DNA of 54,557 nt from Pseudomonas sp. CC120222-01a (GCF_003097235.1 NZ_QEQQ01000032.1:1-54557), one strand, 5' to 3'. Positions 34,040 through 43,927 are shown, counted from the first letter of the stretch. The notes: a model not told the origin generated them from the sequence alone. Numbers and translations are program-made.

Positions 34040-34244
34040 GACACGCTCCCTTGAATTGCTATGTTAGGTATACCGCCCATGAAGATCTTGCGGAACTGGC
34101 AAAAATGACAGTTGCCGGGGTCGATAACGCGTCAAAGAGTTGCCGATCAATACAGGGGATGTGACATCAGCTACGCCCAGCCTCTAACACGTTGGGGCTG
34201 CGAAATTGCGCGCAGTGTCGTCGCCAAACGGGTTCTGGTCAGCC

Positions 34245-35591
34245 TTACGACGACCGGATCAGATCTGTACTCATGTCAGCCTTGACGCGCCAGCCCTGCA
34301 GCAACACCGCCAGTGCCGCCAACCCCGCCGGTACCAGCAACGCGGCAAACACCTGGGCGAAACTCCAGCCCAGCGCCAGCATCTGGGCACCGGCAAAGGC
34401 GCTGAGGATGGCACCGAAACGGCCGATGCCACTCATCCAGCTGGCCCCGGTGGCACGCGCCTCGGTCGGGTAGAACGCCGCCGCCAGTGCATTCATGCCC
34501 ACGCTCGCGCCGTTCAGGCCAAAGCCCACGGCCCAGGCGATAGCGCACAGCCAGGCGAAATCACCGGCCACCTGGCCAATCGCGGAAATCACCGCGCCAC
34601 TGAACAGGAAGGTCAGCATCAGCACCCGTTGCGGGTGGCAGCGGTCCATCGCCCAGCCCACCGAAACTGCACCGACCGGCCCGCCGATCTGGAAGCAGGC
34701 GGTGACGATGGCGGCTTGCGACACCGAGAAGCCACCGCCCTCCTTCACCAGGGTCGGCAGCCAGCCGCTGAACAGGTAGACCAGGAACAGCGCCAGCACA
34801 TAGCCCGTCCACAGCATCAACGTGCCGAAGCGGTAGCGTGGCGAGAGGATGGTGCCGATGGCGCCGCCCTTGTGCGCGCTGGCGGCGGGCACCACGAAGG
34901 TGCTGTCGGGCCCGCAGTGTGCCGGTGCCAGGCGCTGGACGATGCGCCGGATGCGCTGCGGGTCGGCACCCTGGCTGACCAGGAAGGTCACCGATTCGGG
35001 CAGGCGCCAGCACAGCAACGGCAAGACCAGCAGCGGCAACACCCCGCCCAGCGCCAGCACGCTGCGCCAACCCAGGTTGGGGATCATCCAGGCGCTGACG
35101 AAACCGCCCAGCGCCGCACCCAGCGAGAAACCACAGAACGCCAGGGTAATCAGCAGCGAGCGGCTGCGCGCCGGGGCGTATTCGCTGACCAGGGTACTGG
35201 CGTTGGGCATTGCAGCGCCCAGGCCCAGGCCGGTGAGAAAGCGCAGTGCGACCAGGGTTTCCAGGTTGGGGGAAAAGGTCGAGGCCAGGGTCCACAGGCC
35301 GAACAGCAGCACGCTGCCGAGCAGTACCGCCTTGCGCCCGTAACGATCGGCCAAGGGGCCTGCGACCAGAGCACCAATGGCCAGGCCGATCAGTGCGGCG
35401 CTGAGCACCGGGCCGAGGGCCTGGGCACCGAGTTGCCATTCGCTTTTCAGTTGCGGGGCGATGAAGCCGATGATGGCGACGTCCAGGCCGTCCAGGGCAA
35501 TGATCAGGAAGCCGAGGAAGACTACCCATTTCTGGTAGGCCCCGATGGGTTGCTGGTCGATCAGTTGGCGTATGTCGATTGGATTGTTCAT
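34245..35591 (-). CDS. MFS transporter, aromatic acid:H+ symporter (PcaK-like)
   Basis: Predicted 448-residue inner-membrane carrier. The first membrane segment ends in the AAHS motif LDGLDVAIIGFIAPQL, with the charged residues typical of PcaK/BenK-type carriers, and the loop 2-3 motif GPLADRYGRKAVLLG. About 12 membrane segments. It is part of a leftward set with NIPSNAP, flavoprotein and SDR genes, so it likely imports an aromatic or alicyclic acid. Confidence 0.88.
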   Translation of the reverse strand: MNNPIDIRQLIDQQPIGAYQKWVVFLGFLIIALDGLDVAIIGFIAPQLKSEWQLGAQALGPVLSAALIGLAIGALVAGPLADRYGRKAVLLGSVLLFGLWTLASTFSPNLETLVALRFLTGLGLGAAMPNASTLVSEYAPARSRSLLITLAFCGFSLGAALGGFVSAWMIPNLGWRSVLALGGVLPLLVLPLLCWRLPESVTFLVSQGADPQRIRRIVQRLAPAHCGPDSTFVVPAASAHKGGAIGTILSPRYRFGTLMLWTGYVLALFLVYLFSGWLPTLVKEGGGFSVSQAAIVTACFQIGGPVGAVSVGWAMDRCHPQRVLMLTFLFSGAVISAIGQVAGDFAWLCAIAWAVGFGLNGASVGMNALAAAFYPTEARATGASWMSGIGRFGAILSAFAGAQMLALGWSFAQVFAALLVPAGLAALAVLLQGWRVKADMSTDLIRSS

Positions 35592-35624
35592 TTGCCTAAC
35601 CTCTTGTTGTTCTTATTGAGGCCA

Positions 35625-35705
35625 TTCGCGGGCACGCCCGCTCCCACAGGTACTCCATAGTCCTGAGGATCACTCATAACCTGTGGGAGCGGGCGTGCCC
35701 GCGAA
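35625..35705. repeat. REP doublet with 27-bp arms
   Basis: TTCGCGGGCACGCCCGCTCC... (35625-35651) is the exact reverse complement of 35679-35705, around a 27-base loop. It lies between the NIPSNAP and MFS genes and belongs to the second REP type in this window (TGTGGGAGCGGGC core). Confidence 0.85.
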
Positions 35706-35724
35706 GAGGCCGGAACAGGCAACA

Positions 35725-36045
35725 TCAATGGCGCAGTTGCACCGGCTTGATGATCCGCGTCTCCTGTGCCACCACCAGGTCGCGGGTAGCCTGCAGGTAC
35801 GCAGCAAAATCCGGGTCGGCATCACGCGCCGCGCTGCGCCGCTCGAAATCCTCCAGGCTGTCATAGCCCCACAGGTGCACCACCTGGTTCAGCGGCCCGA
35901 TGCTGCTCACGTAGAACCCCAGCGGTGTACCCAGGTGCCGGCGCAGAATGGGCATGGCCAACTGCTCGAAGGCTTCGAGAAACGCCGCCATGCCGCGCGG
36001 CCGGATGGTGTAGATGCGGTGGTCGACAATCGCCTTGTCCATCAC
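35725..36045 (-). CDS. NIPSNAP-family protein
   Basis: Predicted 106-residue ferredoxin-like-fold protein. DHRIYTIRPRGMAAFLEAFEQ at the N-terminus and the central VVHLWGYDSLEDFERR are the NIPSNAP pattern. Members often occur beside catabolic oxidoreductases with unknown role. Its start overlaps the flavoprotein stop by four bases, so the two are co-translated. Confidence 0.85.
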   Translation of the reverse strand: MMDKAIVDHRIYTIRPRGMAAFLEAFEQLAMPILRRHLGTPLGFYVSSIGPLNQVVHLWGYDSLEDFERRSAARDADPDFAAYLQATRDLVVAQETRIIKPVQLRH

Positions 36046-37760
36046 GCCACCTCCCGTGCCGGGTCGGCACTGGCCAGCCCCTGCTCGACCCCGGCCAGGT
36101 GCCGCCCGGTGATGTAACCGAAGGTCATGATCGGCCCCAGGGTGATGCCCGCGCCGGGGTAGTTGCCGCCCATGATGCTGGCCCGGTCGTTGCCCACCGC
36201 ATACAACCCGCTGATGGCGCGCCGCTCACCATCGAGCACCTCGCCAACCACGCTGGTGCGGATGCCATCGAAGGTGCCCAGGTCGCCCATGACCACCTTC
36301 ACCGCAAAGTACGGCCCCTCGCCCAGCGGCGCCACGCAAGGGTTTGGCTGTTGTTGCGGGTCGGCCAGGTAGCGGTTGAACGTGGTGCTGCCGCGGCCGA
36401 ATTGCCGGTCCTCGCCTTGCACCGCGCCGAGGTTGTACTCGCGCACCGTACGCTCCAGGCCTTGGCCATCAATGCCCGCCCTGGCTGCCAGCTCGGCGAG
36501 GGTGTTGCCCTTGAGCAGGTAGCCATTGCGCAACAGCGGCCCCAGCGGCATCGGTGACGGTTTGGCATAGCCCAGGCCGTACCTGGCCAGGGTGCGCCGG
36601 TCGCAGACCAGCCACATGGCGGTCTCTGGGTGGTCGGCACAGGCTTCGATCAGTGCCGCGCCGACATCGTGATACGAGTTGGATTCATTGGTGAAGCGCT
36701 GGCCTGAGCGCAGTACGCCGATCACCCCAGGCTTGTAGCGATCGAGCAAGTGCGGGAATGCCACAAGCTTGCCACCCGCCATCGGCACCTTGGAGACCGG
36801 CATCCACGCCGCCGCGGCCTGCAGGCGGATATCCACCTTGCCACCCAGCGCCTCGGCCATGCGTGCGCCGTCGCCCGTGTTGCCGGCCGGCACCGGAGAG
36901 AAATGCTCACCGCCACGGCGCACATGCGGGTAGGCCTGTTGCAGGCGCTGCAGGTCATGGGAGAAACCACCGCACGCCAGCACCACGCCGCGGCGCGCCT
37001 CGATGCGCAACTCGCCGCCCTGTTGCTGGGCCAGAGCCCCGCTCACCCGCCCGCCTTCGCGCAGCAGCTGCCGCGCCGGGGTGCCAGTGAGGATCGGGAT
37101 GCCCAGGTCCAGCGCCGACTTCACCAGCCGTGCCGCCAGGGCATTGCCACTGGTGACCTGGGTGCCGCGGCGGTACAGCAGCAGCTCCTTGAAATGGGTC
37201 AGCAGCCGTTTGGCCACATAGGTGAACGAGGCCAGCGAACGGGTGACGTTAAAGAAGTGCTTGAGGTCGGCATTCGACGAATTGAACATCATGCCGATGA
37301 AGGTGATGGTCTTCAGCGGCGGGCGCAGCCGTGCCATGTCCGCACCGAGGCCGCGGATATCGTAGGGCGCAGCCAGGATCGAGCGGCCGATATCGACACC
37401 GCCCCCGACCTGCGGGTGGTAGTCCGGGTACAGCGTGGGGACGAACCTGACCGTGGTCTCGCGCTCGAAAAACTCGACCATCTGCGGCCCGTACTGCAAG
37501 AACGCTTCCACGTCAGCCGCATCGAAACAGGCACCGCATTCGTTGCGCAAGTAGGTCAGCGCCTGGTCATGGCTGTGGTTCGGGTCATGCCGGTTGCCCG
37601 GTACCCACAGCACGCCGCCGGAAAACGCCGTGGTACCGCCGAAGCAGTCGTCCTTCTCGATCACCACCACGTCCAGGCCATGCTTCTTCGCGGTGATCGC
37701 CGTCGCCAGGCCACCGGCCCCGGCGCCGATCACCAGCACATCGCAGCTGCGCGTGTTCAT
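36042..37760 (-). CDS. FAD-dependent oxidoreductase, fumarate reductase/3-ketosteroid dehydrogenase-like
   Basis: Predicted 572-residue flavoprotein. The N-terminal dinucleotide motif is VLVIGAGAGGLATAITAKKHG, followed by CFGGTTAFSGGVLWVPGN, a sequence shared by KstD-type 3-oxosteroid dehydrogenases and fumarate-reductase flavoproteins. The C-terminus GLYAVGNDRASIMGGNYPGAGITLGPIMTFG closes the FAD site. It probably desaturates a ring ketone or reduces a double bond; the substrate is not known. Its ATG at 37760 overlaps the SDR stop (ATGA). Confidence 0.85.
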   Translation of the reverse strand: MNTRSCDVLVIGAGAGGLATAITAKKHGLDVVVIEKDDCFGGTTAFSGGVLWVPGNRHDPNHSHDQALTYLRNECGACFDAADVEAFLQYGPQMVEFFERETTVRFVPTLYPDYHPQVGGGVDIGRSILAAPYDIRGLGADMARLRPPLKTITFIGMMFNSSNADLKHFFNVTRSLASFTYVAKRLLTHFKELLLYRRGTQVTSGNALAARLVKSALDLGIPILTGTPARQLLREGGRVSGALAQQQGGELRIEARRGVVLACGGFSHDLQRLQQAYPHVRRGGEHFSPVPAGNTGDGARMAEALGGKVDIRLQAAAAWMPVSKVPMAGGKLVAFPHLLDRYKPGVIGVLRSGQRFTNESNSYHDVGAALIEACADHPETAMWLVCDRRTLARYGLGYAKPSPMPLGPLLRNGYLLKGNTLAELAARAGIDGQGLERTVREYNLGAVQGEDRQFGRGSTTFNRYLADPQQQPNPCVAPLGEGPYFAVKVVMGDLGTFDGIRTSVVGEVLDGERRAISGLYAVGNDRASIMGGNYPGAGITLGPIMTFGYITGRHLAGVEQGLASADPAREVA

Positions 37761-38584
37761 GCCTTCACCCCCTCGAAGCCGGGGCGCGGGATCAGCGCCA
37801 TGGGCATGCTCTCCAGGCCACCATCCACGGTCAGCTCGGCACCATTGATGTAGTCGGCGCGGGGGCTGGCGAGGAACAGCACGGCGTCGGCGATATCCTG
37901 CGGCTCGCCGATGCGCTGGTTGGCGGTCATCGCGCTGCGCTGACGTTCCACCTGCGGGTCGGCATAGAACGCCGCCGACAGCGGCGTGCGGATCAGCCCC
38001 GGGCACACGGCATTGCTGCGCACGCCACGCGGCCCCCACTCCACGGCAATCTGCCGCGACAGCATGCTGACCCCGGCCTTGGCCGCGCTGTAGGCGCCGC
38101 TGTTGGGCTGCGGGTAATGCGCGGCAATCGATGCCACATGCACGATGCGCCCCTGGCCACGGGCAAGCATCGCCCGACCGAAGCCTTGCGCGCACAGCAG
38201 GTAGCCGCTGAGGTTGACCGCCAACACCTGGTTCCACTGTTCCAGGCTCAGCGCCTCCAGCGCCCCCGGGCGCAGCACGCTGGCATTGTTCACCAGCACA
38301 TCGCAGCGCCCATGCAGCGCCTGCACCTGGGCGGCGGCCTGTTCGACGCTGGCCGGGTCGGCGATGTCGCAGCCCAGCGCGCTGACTTCGCCGACACTGT
38401 GCTCACCCAGGCTGGCGGCAAGCTCGCGGCACTTGTCGAAATCACGGTCCAGCAGCACCACGTGGGCCTGTTGCTCGACCAGCGCGGCGGCCAGCGCCGC
38501 ACCGATGCCACCGGCCGCACCGGTGACCACGCAAACGGCTGAATCCAGGCCCAGCCAGTTGGAGGAAATCTTGTTGTTATGCAT
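37757..38584 (-). CDS. SDR-family dehydrogenase
   Basis: Predicted 275-residue classical short-chain dehydrogenase. The cofactor motif is VTGAAGGIGAALA, the NAG-type segment is LVNNASVL and the active site is SGAYSAAKAGV with Tyr and Lys. A Ser lies upstream in HVASIAAHYPQ. ATG 38584 is used; longer in-phase starts extend into the AraC gene region and are not supported. First gene of the leftward set, divergent from the AraC regulator. Confidence 0.88.
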   Translation of the reverse strand: MHNNKISSNWLGLDSAVCVVTGAAGGIGAALAAALVEQQAHVVLLDRDFDKCRELAASLGEHSVGEVSALGCDIADPASVEQAAAQVQALHGRCDVLVNNASVLRPGALEALSLEQWNQVLAVNLSGYLLCAQGFGRAMLARGQGRIVHVASIAAHYPQPNSGAYSAAKAGVSMLSRQIAVEWGPRGVRSNAVCPGLIRTPLSAAFYADPQVERQRSAMTANQRIGEPQDIADAVLFLASPRADYINGAELTVDGGLESMPMALIPRPGFEGVKA

Positions 38585-38761
38585 GCTGCTCTCCAGAGTG
38601 TCGCTTGATCTGGTGAACAGCCTAGGGCCGAGGGGCTGGCCGGCAGAATGGACAAAACCTGCAAGCGTCGCCACATTCCGGTCAATTTCGTGCCTGCCAC
38701 CTGAAGCCCGCGCCTGGCTGTGGCACAGTGACCGGGTAGCGATCAGAACAATTACAACAAC

Positions 38762-39640
38762 ATGAACAAGATCCCCAACTACGCCCTGTACGGCGAAACC
38801 GCGCAGCCGGTGTGGCACGAGTCCCTGCATGTGGAGCAGATCTCCCAGCGCTCCGGCGCGCACAACTGGGAAATCGCCGCGCACCGCCACGACGGCCTGC
38901 TGCAGCTGCTGTACCTGCAGAGCGGCAGCGGCGAAGTGCTGTTCGACAGCGAGCGCGTGCAGGTTTGCGCACCTTGTGTGGTGTATGTGCCGGCGCAGGT
39001 GGTGCACGGTTTCCACTGGGCCGGCCAGGTCGAAGGCCAGGTGATTACCGCTGCCCAGCCACCGCTGGAGAGCATCGCCCAGGTGCTTGCGCCCAACCTG
39101 CTGGCCTTGATCCGCAAACCCCAGGTCATCGCCCTGCCCCATTGGCCCGCCGAGGAAGACCCGCTGCTACCGCTATGCCTGGCCCTGCGCGAGGAATACC
39201 ACAACCGCGCCCGCGAGCACGTCGCCAGTAGCATGGCGCTCTTGTTGACCTTGATGATCCAGGCCCTGCGCCATGCCCAGGAGGCCCCTGACCTGGCGCA
39301 GCGCCCGGCGTCACGGCGCAGTCAGCAACTGACCGGGTTTCGTGAACTGGTGGACAGGCATTACCGCGAGCACCGCCCGTTGGGCTTCTATGCCAGTGAA
39401 CTGGGCATGACCCTGGCGACGCTGGGGCGCTTGTGCCAGGAGCATCTGGGGATGACCCCGATGAATGTGATCAACGCCCGGCTGGTGCTGGAGGCCAAGC
39501 GCGTGCTGAGGCATTCGGATGCCAGCGTGAAGGCGATTGCCCATGAACTGGGGTTTGCCGATGTGGGGTATTTCAGCCGGTTCTTTCGCAAGCAGTGTGG
39601 GGTGAGCCCGAGTGCGTTTCGCGGTGACAGACCTGTTTGA
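38762..39640 (+). CDS. AraC-family transcriptional regulator (PobC/HpaA-like)
   Basis: Predicted 292-residue regulator with an N-terminal cupin domain (AAHRHDGLLQLLYLQSGSGE) and a C-terminal double helix-turn-helix, including LVLEAKRVLRHSDASVKAIA and LGFADVGYFSRFFRKQCG. The type resembles PobC/HpaA activators of aromatic-acid hydroxylases. It is divergent from the SDR/flavoprotein/NIPSNAP/carrier set, which it probably activates from the shared 177-bp region. Confidence 0.88.
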   Translation: MNKIPNYALYGETAQPVWHESLHVEQISQRSGAHNWEIAAHRHDGLLQLLYLQSGSGEVLFDSERVQVCAPCVVYVPAQVVHGFHWAGQVEGQVITAAQPPLESIAQVLAPNLLALIRKPQVIALPHWPAEEDPLLPLCLALREEYHNRAREHVASSMALLLTLMIQALRHAQEAPDLAQRPASRRSQQLTGFRELVDRHYREHRPLGFYASELGMTLATLGRLCQEHLGMTPMNVINARLVLEAKRVLRHSDASVKAIAHELGFADVGYFSRFFRKQCGVSPSAFRGDRPV

Positions 39641-39655
39641 TGTACTGCCTGTGCC

Positions 39656-39749
39656 GGCCTCTTCGCGGCTGAAGCCGCTCCCACAGGTACCGCGCAGCCC
39701 TTGAGGTAGAAGAGATCCCTGTGGGAGCGGCTTTAGCCGCGAAGAGGCC
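39656..39749. repeat. REP doublet between convergent genes
   Basis: GGCCTCTTCGCGGCTGAAGC... and its near reverse complement ending at 39749 (TTTAGCCGCGAAGAGGCC). This is the common P. putida-group REP form. It lies between the convergent AraC and AttH-like genes and may act as a bidirectional terminator. Confidence 0.85.
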
Positions 39750-39772
39750 CTCAGCACCCGTACATGACTAAG

Positions 39773-40837
39773 CTAATACCCCGTCATCTCCAGATACCCC
39801 CGCCCTTGCGTACTGCCACTCACCCGCACCGGCCCTTCCCAGTAGGGAAAGCGCGTGCCCATCCAGGCCTTGGCCTGCACCGCCTCGACTTGCACATCCA
39901 GCTCCACTGCGGGCACTTGAACCCGCCAGCGGGTCGGCACGCGCTTACCGTTGGCCTGATCGGTCCAGGCCAACGGCGTCAGCTCGACCTCAGCCCCCTG
40001 CAGCGCCCGCACCTGCCCGTCAGGCCCAACCCAGGTTCCAGCGCGGTACGGCTGCCCCTGTTCCTCCCTCACCTGAAACAACATCAGTTTGGCGCCACTG
40101 TCCAGATGCAGCGAAAACCAGTCCCAGCCGCTTTGCCCGGCCGCCAGCGGCTGGCTGCTCCACTCCCGGTCAAGCCAGGCCTGCCCGGTTACCGCAATGC
40201 GCTGCCCGTTCCGCTCGACCTCGCCGCTGACCTGGTAGAACGGCTGGCTGTAATAGTACGAAGCCTGGCCCTTGCCGGACTTCTCGCTGTAACCCCGGTC
40301 GCCGTGCAGCACCAGCGGCTTTTCGCTGGCCAGGGCCAGGTCATAGCTAAAACCCTGGCCGCTGGCACGCATCTGCAAACGGTGGATGTTGTCATCGCCT
40401 TGCAGCGACCAGTCGTTGATCCACGCCCGGAACGGCCCGGTTTCGACGCCGGCCTGGTCGATGCCACCGCGTGCCAGCGTTTCGCTGACCTGGTGACCGC
40501 TCGGGTCGGTCAGGGCGGCGTGGCCCATCCACAGGTTGGGGCTGTTCCAGCTATGGGTCTCAGGGCCGGGGCGCAAGGCTGAGCGAAACAGCGTCCATTG
40601 CACGCCCCAGTCACGGCCCTGGGCATCGCGCAGGTTGGCGGTGACGTACCACCACTCGATGCGGAAGCCATCGTGGGCGCCATGGTCGCGGGGGAATACC
40701 AGCGCGGTGTTGCGTGTGACCTGCCTGAACGCCGCCGCCTCGGCACCGAGGCCGGCATAGCTTCTGGCCGGCGGCGCAGGCGCGTCACACCCGGCCAGCA
40801 GCAGGCAGGCCAGCAACAGCCAGGTTTCAACTTTCAT
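39773..40837 (-). CDS. Lipocalin-like lipoprotein, CrtC/AttH family
   Basis: Predicted 354-residue lipoprotein. The N-terminus MKVETWLLLACLLLAGCDAP has a lipobox LAGC. The body carries the carotenoid 1,2-hydratase/AttH-type pattern RIEWWYVTANLRD and GWDWFSLHLDSGAKLMLFQ, a duplicated lipocalin-like fold. In AttEFGH-like sets it accompanies an ABC transporter of unknown substrate. ATG 40837 overlaps the permease stop. Confidence 0.85.
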   Translation of the reverse strand: MKVETWLLLACLLLAGCDAPAPPARSYAGLGAEAAAFRQVTRNTALVFPRDHGAHDGFRIEWWYVTANLRDAQGRDWGVQWTLFRSALRPGPETHSWNSPNLWMGHAALTDPSGHQVSETLARGGIDQAGVETGPFRAWINDWSLQGDDNIHRLQMRASGQGFSYDLALASEKPLVLHGDRGYSEKSGKGQASYYYSQPFYQVSGEVERNGQRIAVTGQAWLDREWSSQPLAAGQSGWDWFSLHLDSGAKLMLFQVREEQGQPYRAGTWVGPDGQVRALQGAEVELTPLAWTDQANGKRVPTRWRVQVPAVELDVQVEAVQAKAWMGTRFPYWEGPVRVSGSTQGRGYLEMTGY

Positions 40838-43271
40838 CGGCGAACCGCCGCAACAGCTCGCCTGGCTGGCGCCGCGCCAATTGCCACAGCGGCCAGGCAC
40901 TGGCCAGCAGGCTGGTCAGCACCCCGAGCGCGGCCAATTGCACGAGCTGGCTGGCAAACACATGCCAGGGCAGCCGCCAGCCGAATGCCTGCACGTTGAC
41001 CACCGCCACCAGGCACCAGGCCAGCAGCAACCCGAGGGGGATCGCCAGCAGCACGGTGAAACCGCTGAGCATCAGCATCTGGCCCAGGCTCAGCCAGGCC
41101 AGCCAGCGGCGCGGCACACCCAGCGCCCACAATGGTGCGAGCTGCCCGAGGCGCTGCTGGCCCAGGGTCAGCTGACTGATGAACAGTGCCACGCCAGCGA
41201 CGCCGAGGGTGAGGCTGTTCAGGGCTGCGGTGACGGCAAAGGTGCGGCTGAATATCTGTGTCGACCAGGCTTTAAGGCTGGCCTGCTCGACCACTTGCGA
41301 TTCGTCCAGGCCGAAGCGCTGCTGCAAGGTGCCCTTGACCGAGGCTATCTGCCCGGGCCGGATCAGCAGGCTAAGGCCGCTCAGGCTAGCCGCCGCATGC
41401 TGGCGCAGCCAGTCGGCATTGACCAGGACATGCCCTTTCGGGTTGCCATAGTCGGCGTGAATGCCCACCACCCGCATGCCTTGTGGCGGGTCGGCCGGCA
41501 ACTGAACTTCATCCCCAATGCCCACGCCCAGGCGCCGCGCCAATTGTTCGCTCAGCATGGCGCCCTCCCCGTTGGCCACCTGCTCCCATGCTTTCGGCGC
41601 CTGTTCAAGCAATGGCCAGTGGCTGCGGTAGAACGGATGATCGATCACCCCTTGCACCTGCACCGGCCACTGTTGCAGGCGCCATTCCACCCGCCAGCTT
41701 GGCAACACGACACTGACGTCAGGGTCATGCTGCAACTGCTGAAAGACCTGCAGCGCCTGAGTGCTGTCGCGGGGTGTGACATACAGGTCCGCAGCCAGGC
41801 GCTGGTCGAGCCACCCGACAAAGGTGCGGCGGAAACCTTCGGTCATGCCGCCCACGCCGACGCTGGCGGCCAAAGCCAGTAGCAATGCCATCAGCGCCAG
41901 GCTCAGCGCCGGTAACTGCTGGCGGCTGTCGGCGACGAACCACTGCGCCAGCGGTCGCCGGGTAAACCGCGCCAAGCCAGCGAGCAACAGGGCCAGCGCA
42001 CCCGGCAACAACAATGCGGCCGCCAGCAACAGCGCGGCAAGCAGGGTGAACGCACTGGGCAAATTGTTGCCCAAAGCGCCGCAGCCCAGGGCAATCAGCG
42101 CCAACCCTGCCGCGGCCAGTGCCTGGCGCTTCAGCCAGGGCACCTGGGCCAGGCGCCAGGCCTGAGGTTGAGCCAATGCCAGCAAGGGCAAGCGCGCTGC
42201 GCGCAGCAGGCTGTCGATACCCGCCAGCAAGGCGCCGAGCAGGCTCACGGCAATGCCCACCAGCCACCAGTACAACGGCAGATGCAGGTGCCCGGATACC
42301 TGGGCGCCATACAGGCCACGCAGGCTGGAAGCAAAATCGGGCAGCAACAGTGCTGCCAGCAGATAGCCCGCTGCCACACCTGCCAGGCCACCCACCACGG
42401 CGAACAACCCAAGTTCCAGCGCCAGTGCCGTCAGCAACACCCTCAGGCTGACACCACAGGCGCGCAAGGTGCGCATCAGGCCCCGTCGTTGCTCCAGCGC
42501 CAAGCCGATCGCCGCATGGGCGATGAACAACCCGACCACGAAGGCCAGCAGGCCGAGGGCCGTCAGGTTCAGATGAAAGCTCGCGGTCAGGCGTTGCAGG
42601 TCGGTGTCATCGTCCGCTGGCTGTACCTGCAAACGTTCGGCGAAGGCCGGCGGCAACGGCTGATCGGTGTCGCTGATCAGCTGTGAAAGCTGACCCGGCG
42701 CACCCAGCAAGGCCTGGGCCACGCCAATGTCGACCAGCATCACGCCGGGCGCCAACTGTTCATTGAGGATCAGCGGCGGTAACGCCTGGCCATCGACCGT
42801 GCGCAGCCTGCCCGCCAGTTGGCGCAAGGTATCCGGCCCGACCCAGGCTTGCCCAGGTGCGCCGATGAAGGCCTGCAAGTCGAAGCTCGCCGGGTCGGCA
42901 CCAGCGACGGCCATGCCCGGCAGCAGGCTCAGCGGCTCGATGCCGATCAGCCTGACGGAGACGGCTGGCTCGCCGGCCAGGCGCAGGCGCCCCTCCAGCA
43001 CTGGCGTCACCTGCCAGCCTTGCCTGCGCAGTTGCACGTAAAGCGCCTGGTCGAAACGCTGCCCATCGCGGGCCACTATCTGCCGGTGCGCCGCCCCGCT
43101 CAGCACGGCGCTGGCCTGGGCATAGTCGCTGCGCGCCTGGGCGTTGAGGGCCTGAACGCCGGTCCACAGGGCCGTGGCCAGCCACAGGCCGGTGAAGATG
43201 CTGAGGCACTGCAAGCGATGGCGCCACCAATGGCTGCCCAGCGCCTGCAGGGCGATCAGCAGGTGGTTCAT
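40827..43271 (-). CDS. FtsX-family ABC transporter permease
   Basis: Predicted 814-residue permease with two FtsX/MacB modules: an N-terminal membrane segment (SIFTGLWLATALW), a large periplasmic region, a membrane block near residues 270-480 and a last block with LGVPRRWLAWLSLGQMLMLSG. The family moves lipids, lipoproteins or peptides out of the inner membrane by mechanotransmission. ATG 43271 overlaps the ATPase stop (ATGA); longer in-phase starts run antisense through the ATPase gene and are rejected. Confidence 0.88.
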   Translation of the reverse strand: MNHLLIALQALGSHWWRHRLQCLSIFTGLWLATALWTGVQALNAQARSDYAQASAVLSGAAHRQIVARDGQRFDQALYVQLRRQGWQVTPVLEGRLRLAGEPAVSVRLIGIEPLSLLPGMAVAGADPASFDLQAFIGAPGQAWVGPDTLRQLAGRLRTVDGQALPPLILNEQLAPGVMLVDIGVAQALLGAPGQLSQLISDTDQPLPPAFAERLQVQPADDDTDLQRLTASFHLNLTALGLLAFVVGLFIAHAAIGLALEQRRGLMRTLRACGVSLRVLLTALALELGLFAVVGGLAGVAAGYLLAALLLPDFASSLRGLYGAQVSGHLHLPLYWWLVGIAVSLLGALLAGIDSLLRAARLPLLALAQPQAWRLAQVPWLKRQALAAAGLALIALGCGALGNNLPSAFTLLAALLLAAALLLPGALALLLAGLARFTRRPLAQWFVADSRQQLPALSLALMALLLALAASVGVGGMTEGFRRTFVGWLDQRLAADLYVTPRDSTQALQVFQQLQHDPDVSVVLPSWRVEWRLQQWPVQVQGVIDHPFYRSHWPLLEQAPKAWEQVANGEGAMLSEQLARRLGVGIGDEVQLPADPPQGMRVVGIHADYGNPKGHVLVNADWLRQHAAASLSGLSLLIRPGQIASVKGTLQQRFGLDESQVVEQASLKAWSTQIFSRTFAVTAALNSLTLGVAGVALFISQLTLGQQRLGQLAPLWALGVPRRWLAWLSLGQMLMLSGFTVLLAIPLGLLLAWCLVAVVNVQAFGWRLPWHVFASQLVQLAALGVLTSLLASAWPLWQLARRQPGELLRRFADES

Positions 43272-43927
43272 GATCCTTGCACCCGGCCCTGGTGCAGCAC
43301 GCAGCGGTGCTGCAGGCAGGCGGCCAGGCGCGGGCTGTGGGTCACCATCAGCACGCTGCTGCCGGCCTCGCCGACCAGTTGCAGGAGCAAGGCCAGCACC
43401 TCGTCGCTGCTGGCTTCGTCGAGGCTGCCGGTGGGCTCGTCGGCGAGCAACAGCGCCGGCCGGCTGGCCAGTGCCCGGCCGATGGCGACCCGTTGCTGCT
43501 GACCGCCCGACAGCTGCTCTGGATAGCGGTCCAGTAAAGCCGCCAAGCCCAGGCGCTCGGCCAGATAGGTAAGCCACTGCGGGTCATGGCGCTTGGCCAG
43601 GCGCGCCTGAAAGGCCAGGTTGGCGGCCACGTCGAGGCTGCTGATCAGGTTGTACTGCTGGAACACCAGGCCGATGCCCTCCCGACGCCAGCGGGCCAGG
43701 GCGGATTCGCCATGGCCGTGCAAGGGTTCGCCGTCGATGAGGATGCGCCCGCTGTCGGCACGGTCGAGGCCGGCGACCAGGTGCAGCAAGGTGCTTTTGC
43801 CACTGCCGGATTCGCCCATAAGGGCCAGGCTGCTGCCGCGGGAGAGGGACAGGTCGACACCGCGCAGGACCTGGAGCGGGCCCTGGGCGGTGGGGAAGGA
43901 TTTTTGCAGGTGCTCGATGACCAGCAT
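43268..43927 (-). CDS. ABC transporter ATPase, LolD/MacB-like
   Basis: Predicted 219-residue ATPase. Walker A GESGSGKST, signature LSGGQQQRVAIGRAL, Walker B LLADEPTGSLD and H-loop MVTHSPRLA are all intact. It forms an operon with the FtsX-type permease and the AttH-like lipoprotein, a layout like AttEFGH. Confidence 0.92.
   Translation of the reverse strand: MLVIEHLQKSFPTAQGPLQVLRGVDLSLSRGSSLALMGESGSGKSTLLHLVAGLDRADSGRILIDGEPLHGHGESALARWRREGIGLVFQQYNLISSLDVAANLAFQARLAKRHDPQWLTYLAERLGLAALLDRYPEQLSGGQQQRVAIGRALASRPALLLADEPTGSLDEASSDEVLALLLQLVGEAGSSVLMVTHSPRLAACLQHRCVLHQGRVQGS

Noticed and set aside
34206..35660. 484-residue open frame on the plus strand
   Set aside because: Antisense to the PcaK-like carrier, whose membrane segments and family motifs are clear.
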